Assembly (NCBI GenBank): GCA_031216915.1
Contig: CM062296.1
Coordinates: 64,002,367 to 64,066,366, forward strand
Length of the DNA: 64,000 nucleotides
Source: Pictodentalium vernedei
Taxonomy: Eukaryota; Mollusca; Scaphopoda; Dentaliida; Dentaliidae
Reading direction: 5' to 3'
Positions 20,652-31,268 of this stretch are shown piece by piece. Both the position numbers and the translations under genes were made by a program. Position 1 is the stretch's first letter. Each line of letters opens with the position of its first letter. The notes below the pieces were generated by a model, which was not told the DNA's origin, ran no database searches, and was given only the letters and a program-made list of their open reading frames with translations.

Positions 20652-21305
20652 AAATGAAAGTGTCTATGACACTGTAGCTCAACTTGTTAAGGCATGTACA
20701 TGTATAGTATGTGACACAGCAATGACAAACATCTAGGTAAAGCACTGAGTAAATCAAAGTTCATCTAATTTGCATAATGTCTGCACGAGAAAAAAAACCC
20801 GTACTATATGTGATGTATTCCTTGTTACTAAACATTCATACAGAAGTTCAGTACAAAAGACTGATTGCACTAATTTTGGTGCAAAATGGCTGCTAGTGGC
20901 CATGTTGAGTCTAGCCTGAGCCGTATAGAAGTTGTGTACAAAAAAATGATTTGACCTAATTTCGGTACAAAATGGCCTCTGGCAGCCATCTTGAATTTTG
21001 GACCGCACCCAGAAATACTCGTTCTCGTCCCAAGGTGATAACAAAGGTACCCAAGACGTTTCGTGAAGATCGGTTCGTAAATACAAACTCTAGCCCGAGC
21101 CGTATTGACATGTGTACTTACTGTGTGTAAGTAGCACTGAAAAAATCAAAGTTCATCTAATTTGCATAAATTCTGCACGAGAAAAAAACCATGGTACTAA
21201 ACATTCACACAAAAAATTATTCAAAATCAGCACTTTCATATGGAAGTTCTGTGCAAAAATCTGATTGCACCAAATTTTGTACAAAATGGCTGCCATCGAC
21301 CATCT
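20652..21305. mobile_element. Truncated pearl-like element, fused at its right side
   Basis: Shares its left end and repeat units with 16479-18306 (CATCTAATTTGCATAATGTC, GATCGGTTCGTAAATAC). It has about one and a half units and no ACRG/hairpin end. At about 21305 it switches mid-unit into the unrelated 168-bp array. Confidence 0.7.
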
Positions 21306-22290
21306 TCTATACTGAGCACAAATATAAACCCAGGGGGGCCGATTTGAACAAACTTGAATCAGATCCACTTCACAATGTTGCATACCAAATATCAAAAGAT
21401 TCTGCATGCTGGATCTGGAGAAGATTTTTTAAGAAATTTGCCTGAAATGCACTAAGTTCGAATTCGGGCTTCTATAGTGAGCCCAAATATGAATCCAGGG
21501 GGCCGATTTGAACAAACTTCAATCAGATCCCCCCCACAATGTTGCATACCAAATATCAAAAAATTCTGCCTGCTGGATCTGGAGAAGAAGATTTTTTAAG
21601 AAATTTGCCTGAAATGCACTAAGTTCGAATTCAAGCTTTTATAGTGAGCCCAAATATGAATCCAGGGGGCCGATTTGAACAAACTTGAATCAGATCCACT
21701 CCACAATGTTGCATACCAAATATCAAAAGATCCTGCCTGCAGGATCTGGAGAAGAAGATTTTTGAAGAAATTTGCCTGAAATGCACTAAGTTCAAATTCG
21801 AGCTTCTATACTGAGCCCAAATATAAACCCAGGGGGCCGATTTGAACAAACTTGAATCAGATCCACCCCACAATGTTGCATGCCAAATATCAAAAGATTC
21901 TGCCTGCTCAATCTGCAGAAGAAGATTTTTTAAGAAATCTGCCTGAAATGCACTAAGTTCGAATTCAGGCTTCTATAGTGAGCCCAAATATGAATCCAGG
22001 GAGCCAATTTCAACAAACTTCCATCAGATCCACCCCACACTGTTACATACCAAATATCAAAAGATTCTGCCTGCTGGATCTGGAGAAGAAGATTTTTTAA
22101 GAAATTTGCCTGAAATGCACCAAGTCCGAAATCAGGCTCCTATACTGAGCCCAAATATGAACCCAGGGGGTCGATTTGAACAAACTTGAATCAGATCCAC
22201 CCTAAAATGTTGCATACCAAATATCAAAAGATTCTGCCTGCTGGATCTGGAGAAGAAGATTTTTTTAAGAAATTTGCCTGAAATGCACTA
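21306..22290. repeat. 168-bp tandem array, second copy
   Basis: Five to six units of the repeat seen at 1-1296. The first unit is truncated at the junction with the preceding element. Confidence 0.88.
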
Positions 22291-23250
22291 AGTTTAAATT
22301 TAGATTTTTTAATGTTTTTCCCATTGCCTACCGTGTTAAAAAGTGCTGACTCAGCACTTTTCAAAGTCCTGAAAAAAGTACCTTGTGATCAAACCGATAG
22401 GGATTTTTTTTAACCATTCTATTCTACTGGATAAAAGTAAGCTTTATACAAAATAAGAATTCTCTGTGCCATGTAGTTTTGGAGATATGGCAGTTTTAAG
22501 GTTTTTCCTATTTTTAGCTCCCGAGGTTCCCACGGGGCAACAAGAAAATTTTTTTTTGCATCAATCAACTACTTATGACCCATTATCATCTCATATCAAA
22601 TTTGGTTCAAATCAACCTCACGGTTCTGAAAATAGAAATTTTAAGCGTGGCCAAAATTTTTGCCCCTCCCATAACGAAGGCAAATAATGCCTGACAAACT
22701 TCTCTTGAACAAACTTGATTCTAAACCTAGGGCTTGCCTTGAGTCGGGGCTGATCAGCCCAGGCCCCGAGATCAGCCCTGAGGAGCACTTGCTGGGGGCT
22801 TTTTTTCAAGCCCCAACATTTTCCACAAAAAAGCACTAACAATAATGGACAAAATGGAAAATCAGCCCCGAAAAGGCCCCGACCTCAATATGTGGGGCAC
22901 TTTTTTTAGGCCCCGACCATTTTACTCAAGGCGAGCCCTGTCTAAACCTCAAAAGGACTCTGTATACCACATATCAAGTCTCTGCTACTGGTGGTTCATT
23001 AGAAGATTTTCCAAAAAATTGGCCATTTTTCCCCCTCACCTCTGCTCAATATGAGCCGAAAGCTAGTTTGGACAAAAATCAAAATGCCCCTATATAACCA
23101 CTACTTACATGAAATTTAATTAAAATGTGGCCAGTGGTTTAGGAGAAAGAGGCTCAAACACCACCTTCACGCAGGACGACGGATGACAGACGACGGATGA
23201 AGAGTGATAAGAAAAGCTCACCCTGACTTTCAGTCAGGTGAGCTAAAAAT
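22291..23250. mobile_element. Uninterrupted tail of the pearl-like element (empty site for DIRS A)
   Basis: Collinear with 1297-1617 joined directly to 9081-9465. The DIRS A target is intact at 22626-22640 (CTGAAA|ATAGAAATT). An extra palindromic patch (GGGGCTGATCAGCCC) near 22750-22935 is absent from the other copy. It ends with GGACGACGGATGACAGACG and the hairpin CTGACTTTCAGTCAG before GAGCTAAAA. Confidence 0.82.
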
Positions 23251-23887
23251 ATTGGAATGAAAGGACAGATGGATGGAATGACAGCTGGACAGACTGAACC
23301 CATTCCTACATCCCTCTCCCAGTTCGTGATGGAACCGGAAGTAGCTGTCCAGTACCTAGGTATGCATTTCTTTTTTTCCCTTTGAATTGATCCAAGGCAG
23401 TCCACTTCAGTGGTTTTGATTTTTATCTAATATGGGGCATTTTGACACTTTCCTAGTATGTATTCAATTTTTTTTTTTTTTTTGGTTGGGGGGGGGGGGG
23501 GGGGGGGTTGATTGTCTGTTCCAATGGATATCTAACAAATTTGATGAAATGCAAGCAGTATGTCTAAGGAATAATACTACAAGGCAGGGTCAGCTTGGCA
23601 GCCGATTTTAGGAAGATGTGACCTCTCTCATTCCTGGAAATGAGACAGGTGCGAGTGCAATTGCTCCCGTCGGCACCCGTGTTTTCTATTTTACGGGAGC
23701 TAAAAAATGCACTTGTTGAAAAATATTGTGGAGCAGAAGTATACTGTAATAATAATGTGTGTTGTTTTGAAAAAGCAGCACTCTGCGGCCAGTGGCAAGT
23801 TACTGTCATAATTCAGCAATTCCTTATACATTTAACCCCTTTGCCATTCTCATCCACCCTAATTTTTGTGATTTATCTTGTAGCCTT
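23251..23887. other. Intronic sequence, no gene recognised
   Basis: Contains homopolymer runs (T then G, 23468-23508). A short plus-strand frame at 23640-23780 (VQLLPSAPVFSILRELKNAL) belongs to no family I know. Confidence 0.4.
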
Positions 23888-24655
23888 CAGGCTTGGCAAT
23901 TTCAGGAGAGCGATTTTTTAGCTCTCCTTACTGCTCTCCAGAAAGAATTAAGGAGAGCGAAAAATTGCCCTCCTAAATATTTTGGTCTGGGATGATTGAG
24001 ATTACATGTATTATGCTCACATTAAATTTTTGTTGTAAAGCAAAAATGTAATTTAACTTCGAAGTCACATAACATCACGTAATTTCATTTTGAAAGTGGT
24101 TTAGTGGTAAAAGGTAATGGCCGCAACCATACCCAAACACAGTTGCAATCATTTGAAGCAAAATGGGTCACAGCAATATTTTTTTTTTTCTGTCAGTTTC
24201 AAGTTCAACAACTGACATCACAGTTTGTGGGGTAATTATTCAAGGAATATTGACACTATAATATACTACCATTACTACTATCCTGTCACTTGAAGCGCTT
24301 GCACCAGGATGTGACTGTAGATTCAAGCAGGCCTGTTGTCCAAGAAAGTCATATGCCTACCCCTTGGCGGGTTGAAGGTGGTAGTGGTAGGCATATGACT
24401 TTCTCGGACAACAGGTCTGGGTACACAGGTCTTGTCAAGTGTGTGTTCGGTTGTTGAGTGAGACATCTAAATGTCTAAGAGATTTTGCTTTACCTTAGTA
24501 AAGTTAATAAAATCACTGATGTAGTCTGTTGGTTTCAGTTTCAATGAGTTTGTTCAACTGGATACTTAAAATGCTGTTGAAAGCTAATTGCTCTCCTAAG
24601 CTGACTGAGGAGAGCGATTTTTTGCCCTCCTGCATTTTTCAGAATGCCAGGCCTG
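23888..24655. mobile_element. Non-autonomous DNA transposon with 6-bp TSD, copy 1 (768 bp)
   Basis: TIRs are CAGGCTTGGCA and TGCCAGGCCTG, flanked by the direct repeat AGCCTT at 23882-23887 and 24656-24661. Sub-terminal GGAGAGCGA/GCTCTCC repeats occur at both ends, and a long hairpin (GTCATATGCCTACC and complement) lies at about 24340-24415. No transposase is present. The second copy at 50828-52020 has its own 6-bp TSD. CAGG ends recall hAT elements, but those make 8-bp duplications, so the superfamily is unresolved. Confidence 0.85.
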
Positions 24656-24661
24656 AGCCTT

Positions 24662-25053
24662 ATTACATTTAACCACCTTCCAACACTAGTTTTCAAAGAA
24701 AAACTTTCCAATGCAAATTTTTAAATGGCCATTTTGTGCTGGTTGCTACCAGTGAGGGTGAATTGTTTGAACGAATAGACCATTACAACTCTTCTTGGAT
24801 AGATTTTTCACTTAATATTTACAATTGCAGAAGACAAAACACAAGAAGCACATGAAAACTTCAGGCTGGTCATTTTGAAAAATGCATTATGGTTCACCTC
24901 AAATCACCCTGGGAGGGGCACGGAAGGCCATTTTGAGTCTGTCCAAAATGACCCCAGGAGGGTAATTTATGGTTTACAGGGGCTATTTTGTTTCAGTTTG
25001 CTGGGTAGACAACTAATATCATTTCAAGGTACATGGTTTGTGTGATTATGATG
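24662..25053. other. Intronic sequence, no gene recognised
   Basis: Includes scraps of the foldback repeat of 13.7-14.3 kb (GATAGATTTTTCACTTAATA, ACAAGAAGCACATGAAAAC). Nothing else is seen. Confidence 0.4.
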
Positions 25054-25682
25054 TACAGTTAAAACTAGAAGTCCTGTCACGAACTGTGCGCTTATCTACA
25101 GTTAAAACTAGAAGTCCTGTCATGAAATGCACACAAATAGCACGTTGATATGCGCGTTAATGTGTGCATTATGGCCCAAGTAAAGCTATCAAATTCTGTA
25201 AATATGGCGTGTGCACAAGCAATGTTTCAGCCAATGGACCTCCGGGTAACCCGGAGGTCCATTGGCAGAAACATTGCATGCATTTGCATGCGTTTGCTAT
25301 GAGTAACCAAGAGAACCTGCCGTACTTTGGATGCCATTCGATATGGCAATTGCGCGCAATTCCAACGCGCAATTAAGCCTAGATAAGCGCACTATTCGTG
25401 ACAGGACTTCTAGTTTTAACTGTAGGCTTAATTGCGCACATGAAATGCGCACAATTGCCATATCGAATGGCATCCAAAGCATGGCAGGTTCTCCAAGTTA
25501 CTCCTAGCAAACACAGGCAATGTTTCTGCCAATGGACCTCCGGGTTACCTGGAGGTCCATTGGCTGAAACATTGCTTGTGCACAGGCCATACATACAGAA
25601 TTTGGTAGCCTTACTATGGTCATAACGGGTAGATTAACATGCAGATCAACGTGCTATTTGTGCGCATTTCATGACAGGACTT
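25054..25682. mobile_element. TA-flanked foldback MITE (family CAGTTAAAACTAG), copy 3, interrupted
   Basis: Left part 25054-25096, right part 25425-25682. The right TIR is lost after GACAGGACTT. A second member of the same family is inserted between the two parts. Confidence 0.8.
25097..25424. mobile_element. Same MITE family, copy 4, inserted in copy 3
   Basis: Complete, with both TIRs and the hairpin (GGACCTCCGGGTAACCCGG at 25238-25256). The surrounding copy reads CTTATC-TA-[insert]-TA-GGCTTAA, which shows a TA target duplication directly. Confidence 0.88.
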
Positions 25683-25872
25683 GCAAGATACCAGGTTACC
25701 CATGACACTCACAGTGTGCTATAGTTATCTTGCATCCTAATAAACAAGTCTGTATCTGTACATTACATGATGACTGTTCATGCCAGTGCACTCTTCTCAC
25801 CGCCAGATGCCGCTAACTTGGGGTGCATCAATCAGATTTGGGGGACAAATCAACCCAGCTTTGATTCTGGGA

Positions 25873-26715
25873 TAGGGCTGTCGCGATTATTCGATTAGTC
25901 GACTAACCGTCGACTATTGAAGTAATCCACGTTTTTTATTTTTAGTTGATCGTCATTCATTTTCAAGGTGGTACACATCTACTACACGTCGGGGCTAAAT
26001 TGCATTGTTTTGTGAGGTGAATGATCAATGAAGGTGAATAACTTTAAATATCTAACCATAGTTAACATTCATATCCGGAAGACTGTACGACTGTCACTGA
26101 CTGTGTCAGAAAGAACACTCACAGTTACTCGAGAAGAATAGATTCTTCTGAATTTCTCCAGTCTTGTACACACGAATGCACCCATTGGAAAACCCAAAGC
26201 GCGGAAGTGACAAAATTATGACGAAAGTCAGAACGTCAGATCACTTCTCAAAGTTCGGAACTTCAGACTAAGATCCAATTTTAACAACTGACGAGGGAAT
26301 GCATAGATCTCAATGTTCAAAATTTTGAGAAACTTATTGCAGAAAGGAAACATATGCAGGAACGTTCTCTGGTATATTCATTTTAATTCATCGGCTTCAA
26401 TCTAGTTCAAACTTGGACCCGCAGTCAGTAATATTATTTTTGGGGGTGGTACGTCCTACAGGACGTACCAACCCCAAAAATTATATTACGGACTGTGGGT
26501 CCAAGATTGGACTACATGTAGCTTCAGTCGGGACCGATTTGTTGTTCCCACAACCCCACTTCGTCTGAACACACTGGTGCCATTGTCATTTTCAGAGTTT
26601 TACGAACAGAAGAATGATTTGCTAAAAAATCATGGGAAGCGACTATTAATCGACTAACCGTCGATTACTGGTCACGATTAGTCGATTACAAAAAATGATA
26701 GTCGCGACAGCCCTA
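25873..26715. mobile_element. hAT-like non-autonomous transposon (843 bp)
   Basis: TIRs are TAGGGCTGTCGCGA and TCGCGACAGCCCTA, flanked by a perfect 8-bp direct repeat TTCTGGGA (25865-25872 and 26716-26723), the hAT signature. Sub-terminal CGATTAGTCGACTAACCGTC motifs occur at both ends. A hairpin (GGTACGTCCTACAGGACGTACC) lies near 26451-26480. No transposase ORF. Confidence 0.85.
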
Positions 26716-26723
26716 TTCTGGGA

Positions 26724-27130
26724 CAAAACATCCCAGGCAAATCGTCAGGGGTCGAACTGGCTTGGGGATGATACATGTATGTCCTGTATTTGCGCGTGAC
26801 ACAAGAGTTGTCACAGTCTGATATACAATGTAATAACTAATTACAACTTTGGAATTGGCAGACCTCTCACTTGTATTTTGAAAGTTACTTACTGTCTCTG
26901 GGTGACTGGGCTGATGGCACACTACAAACTTCACAAATTGTGCTTTGTTACATCTTTCAATCCACGAAAATCTGTGGAATTTTTAACTCAAGACGGGCGA
27001 CAGCGGCCCGCCTCAAAATGACAAGCCTGAAACTTCCATCACATGAACCAACAGATTGCACCCAGTGGTCCATGTGTTGAAAGTCAAGCAAGCAATGGCA
27101 CCGAGACTCAGTGGTAATCCACTCTCTTCA
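26724..27130. other. Intronic sequence, no gene recognised
   Basis: No ORF or complete repeat recognised. 27040-27120 has short similarity to the foldback repeat near 13.8 kb (GGTCCATGTG, GTGGTAATCCACTCTC). Confidence 0.4.
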
Positions 27131-27357
27131 TCTAATATATAAATGCGAATATCTGTATCTATATCTCTATCTCTCTCTCTCTATCTACCTTTGTTCCGGG
27201 TGAACTCGTCCGTTTCTCGATCGATCGATCTCAAATTTTGTACACAGGGGTAATTCGTCCCTGCAAGTAACAATGGATGGGTGCCGGGTTGACCTTCTAT
27301 TTCGAAAACGGCTGATATAACTATCTTCTCCCGTGCAACGCCGGGTATCACCCACTA
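27131..27357 (+). mobile_element. Mini-Helitron-like element
   Basis: Starts TCTAATATATAAATGCGAAT after an A, passes through a (CT)n/(TATC)n stretch, and ends with a small GC hairpin (CCCGTGCAACGCCGGG) about ten bases before CTAG, followed by T. TC...hairpin...CTAG in an A^T site is the Helitron terminal pattern. There is no Rep/helicase, so it is non-autonomous. Confidence 0.65.
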
Positions 27358-27543
27358 GTTATGTATTTTTGTATCCCTGTAGAGGTTAGGAATGATGTTA
27401 AGAAGCTCTGTTTGGTAGTATAGAATTGTACACAGCTGGGCACTTTTTGGCTGTCAAAATGGCATTTTTAGCAGCATTTTTCAAATTTGCAAGTTCATCA
27501 AGGAGTATCCAGTGATCTAGAGTTATAGCATTTGCTCGACTGG

Positions 27544-27974
27544 TACAGTAGAACCCTGTTAATTGTTGAATAGCCACTTTGCCAATGAAAATTATTCAAT
27601 TAACAGGAGTATTCAATTAACAGGGATTGTGACACTTTCCTGTATTCTAGATAAACTTAGCATTTATTCTATTATATCTTGTTTGACAGAGCTCCATGAG
27701 CTCTGTCAAACAAGATATAATAGATTACATGCCTGTATTGGATGCACTGAGGCTAAATAGCTCTATAAACAAAAAAAACTGGGTTCAGTCAGGGAATTTC
27801 TAGACAGGTTACAAGATTTTTTATTTAATTTACAGGAATTTACTCTATAACATATATTCAATTAACAGGCAAATTTGTACTGGAGGTATGGTAAATGGTT
27901 TTGTGTTGGGAACTTATATTCAATTAACAGGGTTATTCAGTTAAGAGATATCCAGTTAAGTGGGCTCCACTGTA
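27544..27974. mobile_element. MITE with ATTCAATTAACAGGG sub-terminal repeats
   Basis: Ends TACAGTAGAACCC and GGGCTCCACTGTA. Four or more copies of ATTCAATTAACAGG lie near the ends and may be transposase binding sites. A perfect hairpin (ATCTTGTTTGACAGAGCTC and complement) lies at 27672-27726. Flanked by TA. No ORF. Confidence 0.75.
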
Positions 27975-28171
27975 TTAAGTTTAAGAAACCAGCGTAACAT
28001 ATTCATAACAGTCTATTAACAGACTGAGCATCTCCATGGGACATTCCCATTCCATCTTTACAAGGGTGGCGACTAGTATTCCAATACGTCAGGTAACTTA
28101 TCTTGCTGGTTCTTGCGTTTGGGGATGGTGGACCCCGAGCTCAGCACCAGAATCAGAACTTGGGTGTGTGT

Positions 28172-28202
<31 letters not shown>

Positions 28203-28966
28203 GGGGGGGTTTGTGTTTGTGGGCAGGCCTGACCCAAGAGTCATGGACTTCTAAACTTCCGGGGCCCCGAGTTACTAGCTAGAGCCATCCTCTTTTGTTT
28301 CAGATTCTTGACAAAGTCTATTAATGGATAAGGGCTCTCTCTATCAAACTCACTGCAATCCATTCGGAAGCTCTACATGTACCTCGAATCTGATATGAAA
28401 CACGGTATACCATACCAACAATTAGCAGTATCATCAAACATAAGATCACACTCCATATCATCATGAACATGATGGCTGAAGTTTTGTTGCCAAAATGTTG
28501 GCATGGTTTGGAGAGGTATGCTGATTGCCTGATTGATCCAAGGTTGGTCAATATTGAATGAGAAAAACATAATTGTTTTCTGTTGAATTTATGATCTACA
28601 TATGATTATAGTTATGATTATGATAAAATAATAATAACTGGAGATGGTCTGTCACCCTTTATACCCCCCACCATGGCACACCGCCTAGTGTAGGTGACTG
28701 AAAAGGGGCATTCAATTTTTCTAAGTAAAAAAAAAACTTGTGAAGTTTGCAACTGCCAACTGGTCTTAATTATTACACTGACGGTTCAAAAGTTCTGAAT
28801 AGCAAAGCTTTGAATGTACCAAAACGAGGATCGTCTTTGTTGTTTACTTGAGGTTGGTCAACTGACTTCAAATTCATTTTTAATGTCTTCAAGAGAGGGG
28901 GAGTCATCTAGATACGAACAATCAATTATATTCAATAAATTGAGACGTTTAATCGATTCCTAAATT
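27975..28966. other. Intronic sequence with microsatellite; no gene recognised
   Basis: A (TG)n tract at 28162-28184 leads into a G-run at 28185-28209. Short open frames on the minus strand (28551-28321) have no recognisable family. The rest is unassigned. Confidence 0.45.
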
Positions 28967-30532
28967 AAATGAAAGTGTCAATGACACTGTAGCTCAACTT
29001 GACAAACTTGAACTTGGTAAGTTATAAATGAAATGGCAAAATTGAAGATCATTGGTACCAATGTCATTTTTTTTGCCAGTGGCAACATTTTTTGACAGAA
29101 ACCGAAGAAAATCGATAGCTCCCATCTAGAGGCCTCCCCAAACAAGCATGCCAGGTTTCAAAGCAATCCGATCATAAATGTGCCCTGTAGGGTGTACAAA
29201 AGGGAAATATTGTGGTCTGACGAGACTAAATTCTAAGAACGTTGGCCGTGGCAACATTTTTTGACGGAAATGGAAGAAAATCGATAGCACCCCATCTAGA
29301 GGTCACCATAAATAAGCATACCAGGTTTCAAAGCAATCCGATCATAAATGTACCCTGTAGGGTGTGCCAAAGGGAAATATTGAGTCTTCTAACTAAACTA
29401 AGTTCTAAGAATGTTGGCCGCGGCAACATTTTTTAAGAGAAATTGAAGAGAATCGATAGCTCCCATCTAGAGGTCTCCCCAAACAAGCATACCAGGTTTC
29501 AAAGCAATCTGATCATAAATGGGCCCTGTAGGGTGTGCCAAAGGGAAATATTGAGGTCTGACTAAACTAAGTTCTACGAACGTTGGCCGTGGCAACACTT
29601 TTTGACAGAAATTGAAGAAAATCGATAGCTCCCATCTAGAGGTTACCCTAAATAAGCATACCAGTTTTCAAAGCAATCAAATCATAAATATACCCTGTAG
29701 GGTGTGCCAAAGGGAAATATTGTGGTTTGACTGAACTAAGTTCTAAGAACGTTGGCCGCGGCAACATTTTTTGACGGAAATTGAAAAAAATCGATAGCTC
29801 CCATCTAGAGGTCACCCCAAACAAGCATGCCAGGTTTCAAAGCAATCTAATCATAAATGTACCCTGTAGGGTGTGCCAAAGGGAAATATTGAGTCTTGTA
29901 ACTAAACTAAGTTCTAAGAACATTGGCCGCGGCAACATTTTTTGACAGAAATTGAAGAAAATCGATAGCTCCCATCTAGAGGTCTCCCCAAACAAGCATA
30001 CCAGGTTTCAAAGCAATCAAATCATAAATGTGCCCTGTAGGGTGTGCCAAAGGGAAATATTGTGGTTTGACTAAACTAAGTTCTATGAACGTTGGCCGTG
30101 GCAACATTTTTTGCCGGAAATTGAAGAAAATCGATAGCTCCCATTTAGAGGTCACCCTAAATAAGCATACCAGGTTTCAAAGCAATCAAATCATAAATGT
30201 GCCCTGTAGGGTGTGCCAAAGGGAAATACTGTGGTTTGACTAAACTAAGTTCTAAGAACGTTGGCAGCGGAAACATTTTTTGACGGAAATTGAAGAAAAT
30301 CGATAGCTCCCATCTAGAGGTCACCCTAAACAAGCATACCAAGTTTCAAGGTAATCTGATCATAAATGCGACCTGTGAGGTGTGCCAAAGGAAATTGTGG
30401 ACGTACGTACTAACGTACGAACGTACGTACGTGTACGTACGTACGTACGTACGTACGTACGTACGTACGTACGGCGCCGGATGAGAAGTGATGGCAATAG
30501 CTCAGCTTGACTTTGTCAAGTTGAGCTAAAAA
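28967..30532. mobile_element. Pearl/Helentron-like element with 170-bp tandem core
   Basis: The left end AAATGAAAGTGTCAATGACA is shared with 16479. Eight units follow, with CATCTAGAGG landmarks at 29123, 29293, 29463, 29633, 29802, 29973, 30142 and 30311. Then come an ACGT-type tetranucleotide tract (30399-30475) and the hairpin TTGACTTTGTCAA followed by GAGCTAAAA. Apparent ORFs are the repeat read in frame. The element ends 60 bp from the PLGRKT splice donor. Confidence 0.8.
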
Positions 30533-30592
30533 TCATGACTGCCCTAAAATTTACTCCTGCTGCACGTGAACTTAAGTTATACTTTTACTTAC

Positions 30593-30723
30593 CCCATAAC
30601 ACAGCCAAATGCAGCAAATGCATAAAAAGAACCAAACCACATGACCATGTCTCGTGATTTGGCAATCTGCATTGCCATCCCTCTCTCTCTCATTTCATTC
30701 TGCATATGAATCTGTCGCTCCAT
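30593..30723 (-). CDS. PLGRKT: PLGRKT exon (first transmembrane region)
   Basis: A 131-bp minus-strand exon with acceptor AG at 30724-30725 and donor GTAAGT at 30592-30587. It encodes MERQIHMQNEMRERGMAMQI followed by AKSRDMVMWFGSFYAFAAFG and CVMG. The ERQ-x3-Q-x-EMRER-x-MAMQIA-x-SR motif followed by a hydrophobic helix is characteristic of PLGRKT across animals. The exon ends with two bases of a Gly codon completed by the exon at 14829-14938, so the reading frame is continuous. Neither the start exon (expected upstream, at higher coordinates) nor the final exon was found. The first Met here aligns to an internal position of the protein and is not the initiator. Confidence 0.9.
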
Positions 30724-30867
30724 CTAAAATATTTAAACAGATATTAAACTTCTGATTCTTCAGTTACAATAGCAGAAAGAGATATTCGACCAGGGTTACT
30801 TGCCACTGTTCATTGGTTGTTGTAAACCCTTTACTCATCACATCTGATATCAAAATTTAGTATTTTA

Positions 30868-31268
30868 GGCCTAAAAAAAAAAAATATGTTTCTCAGGCCC
30901 TCCCGCATGGTCCTTTTGGCTGCCGCATGCTCTCTTTTTATAACCAATTTAAACTTAAAAAAAATAAAAATTAAATGGTTTATGTCTGATATTTTACCCA
31001 AGTTAAAAAAATTAATGAATTTGTCCCTTGAGTGCAAGAAGGCTTTGCAATGCTTTAGCATTGCAAAGTCTTCTTGCACTCAAGGTATGAAATACACCAC
31101 CACGCATGCTATTCCGTAGATTATGAGGCCTAAAACTTGAACCAAGAACATGAACCTTTGATGGCAAAAAAGTAATTACTGAAATAAAAAATAAAATAAA
31201 AAAACGCTCGCCCGCATGCAATTTCACAAATAATGGCCTGAGAAACAGACGATCTACTTTGTGTGGCC
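30868..31268. mobile_element. Foldback element (GGCC...CTCAGGCC), copy 3, inverted
   Basis: Reverse orientation to 15323-15726 and closely similar. The central hairpin is at about 31024-31086 (GAGTGCAAGAAGGCTTTGCA and complement with one mismatch). Confidence 0.8.

Larger units (their letters stand above)
14939..30592 (-). other. PLGRKT: PLGRKT intron, ~15.65 kb, filled with repeats
   Basis: Defined by the donor at 30592 (GTAAGT) and the acceptor at 14939. It contains four or more tandem-array elements, several MITEs, a hAT-like element, a mini-Helitron and a 6-bp-TSD transposon, but no DIRS copy. The repeats are separate features. No other coding exon was recognised inside. Confidence 0.8.

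Noticed and set aside
29242-30484. Short plus-strand ORFs that look alike (AVATFFDGNGRKSIAPHLEV type)
   Set aside because: They recur every 170 bp because the tandem repeat happens to be open in that frame; no start, stop or codon pattern supports a gene.
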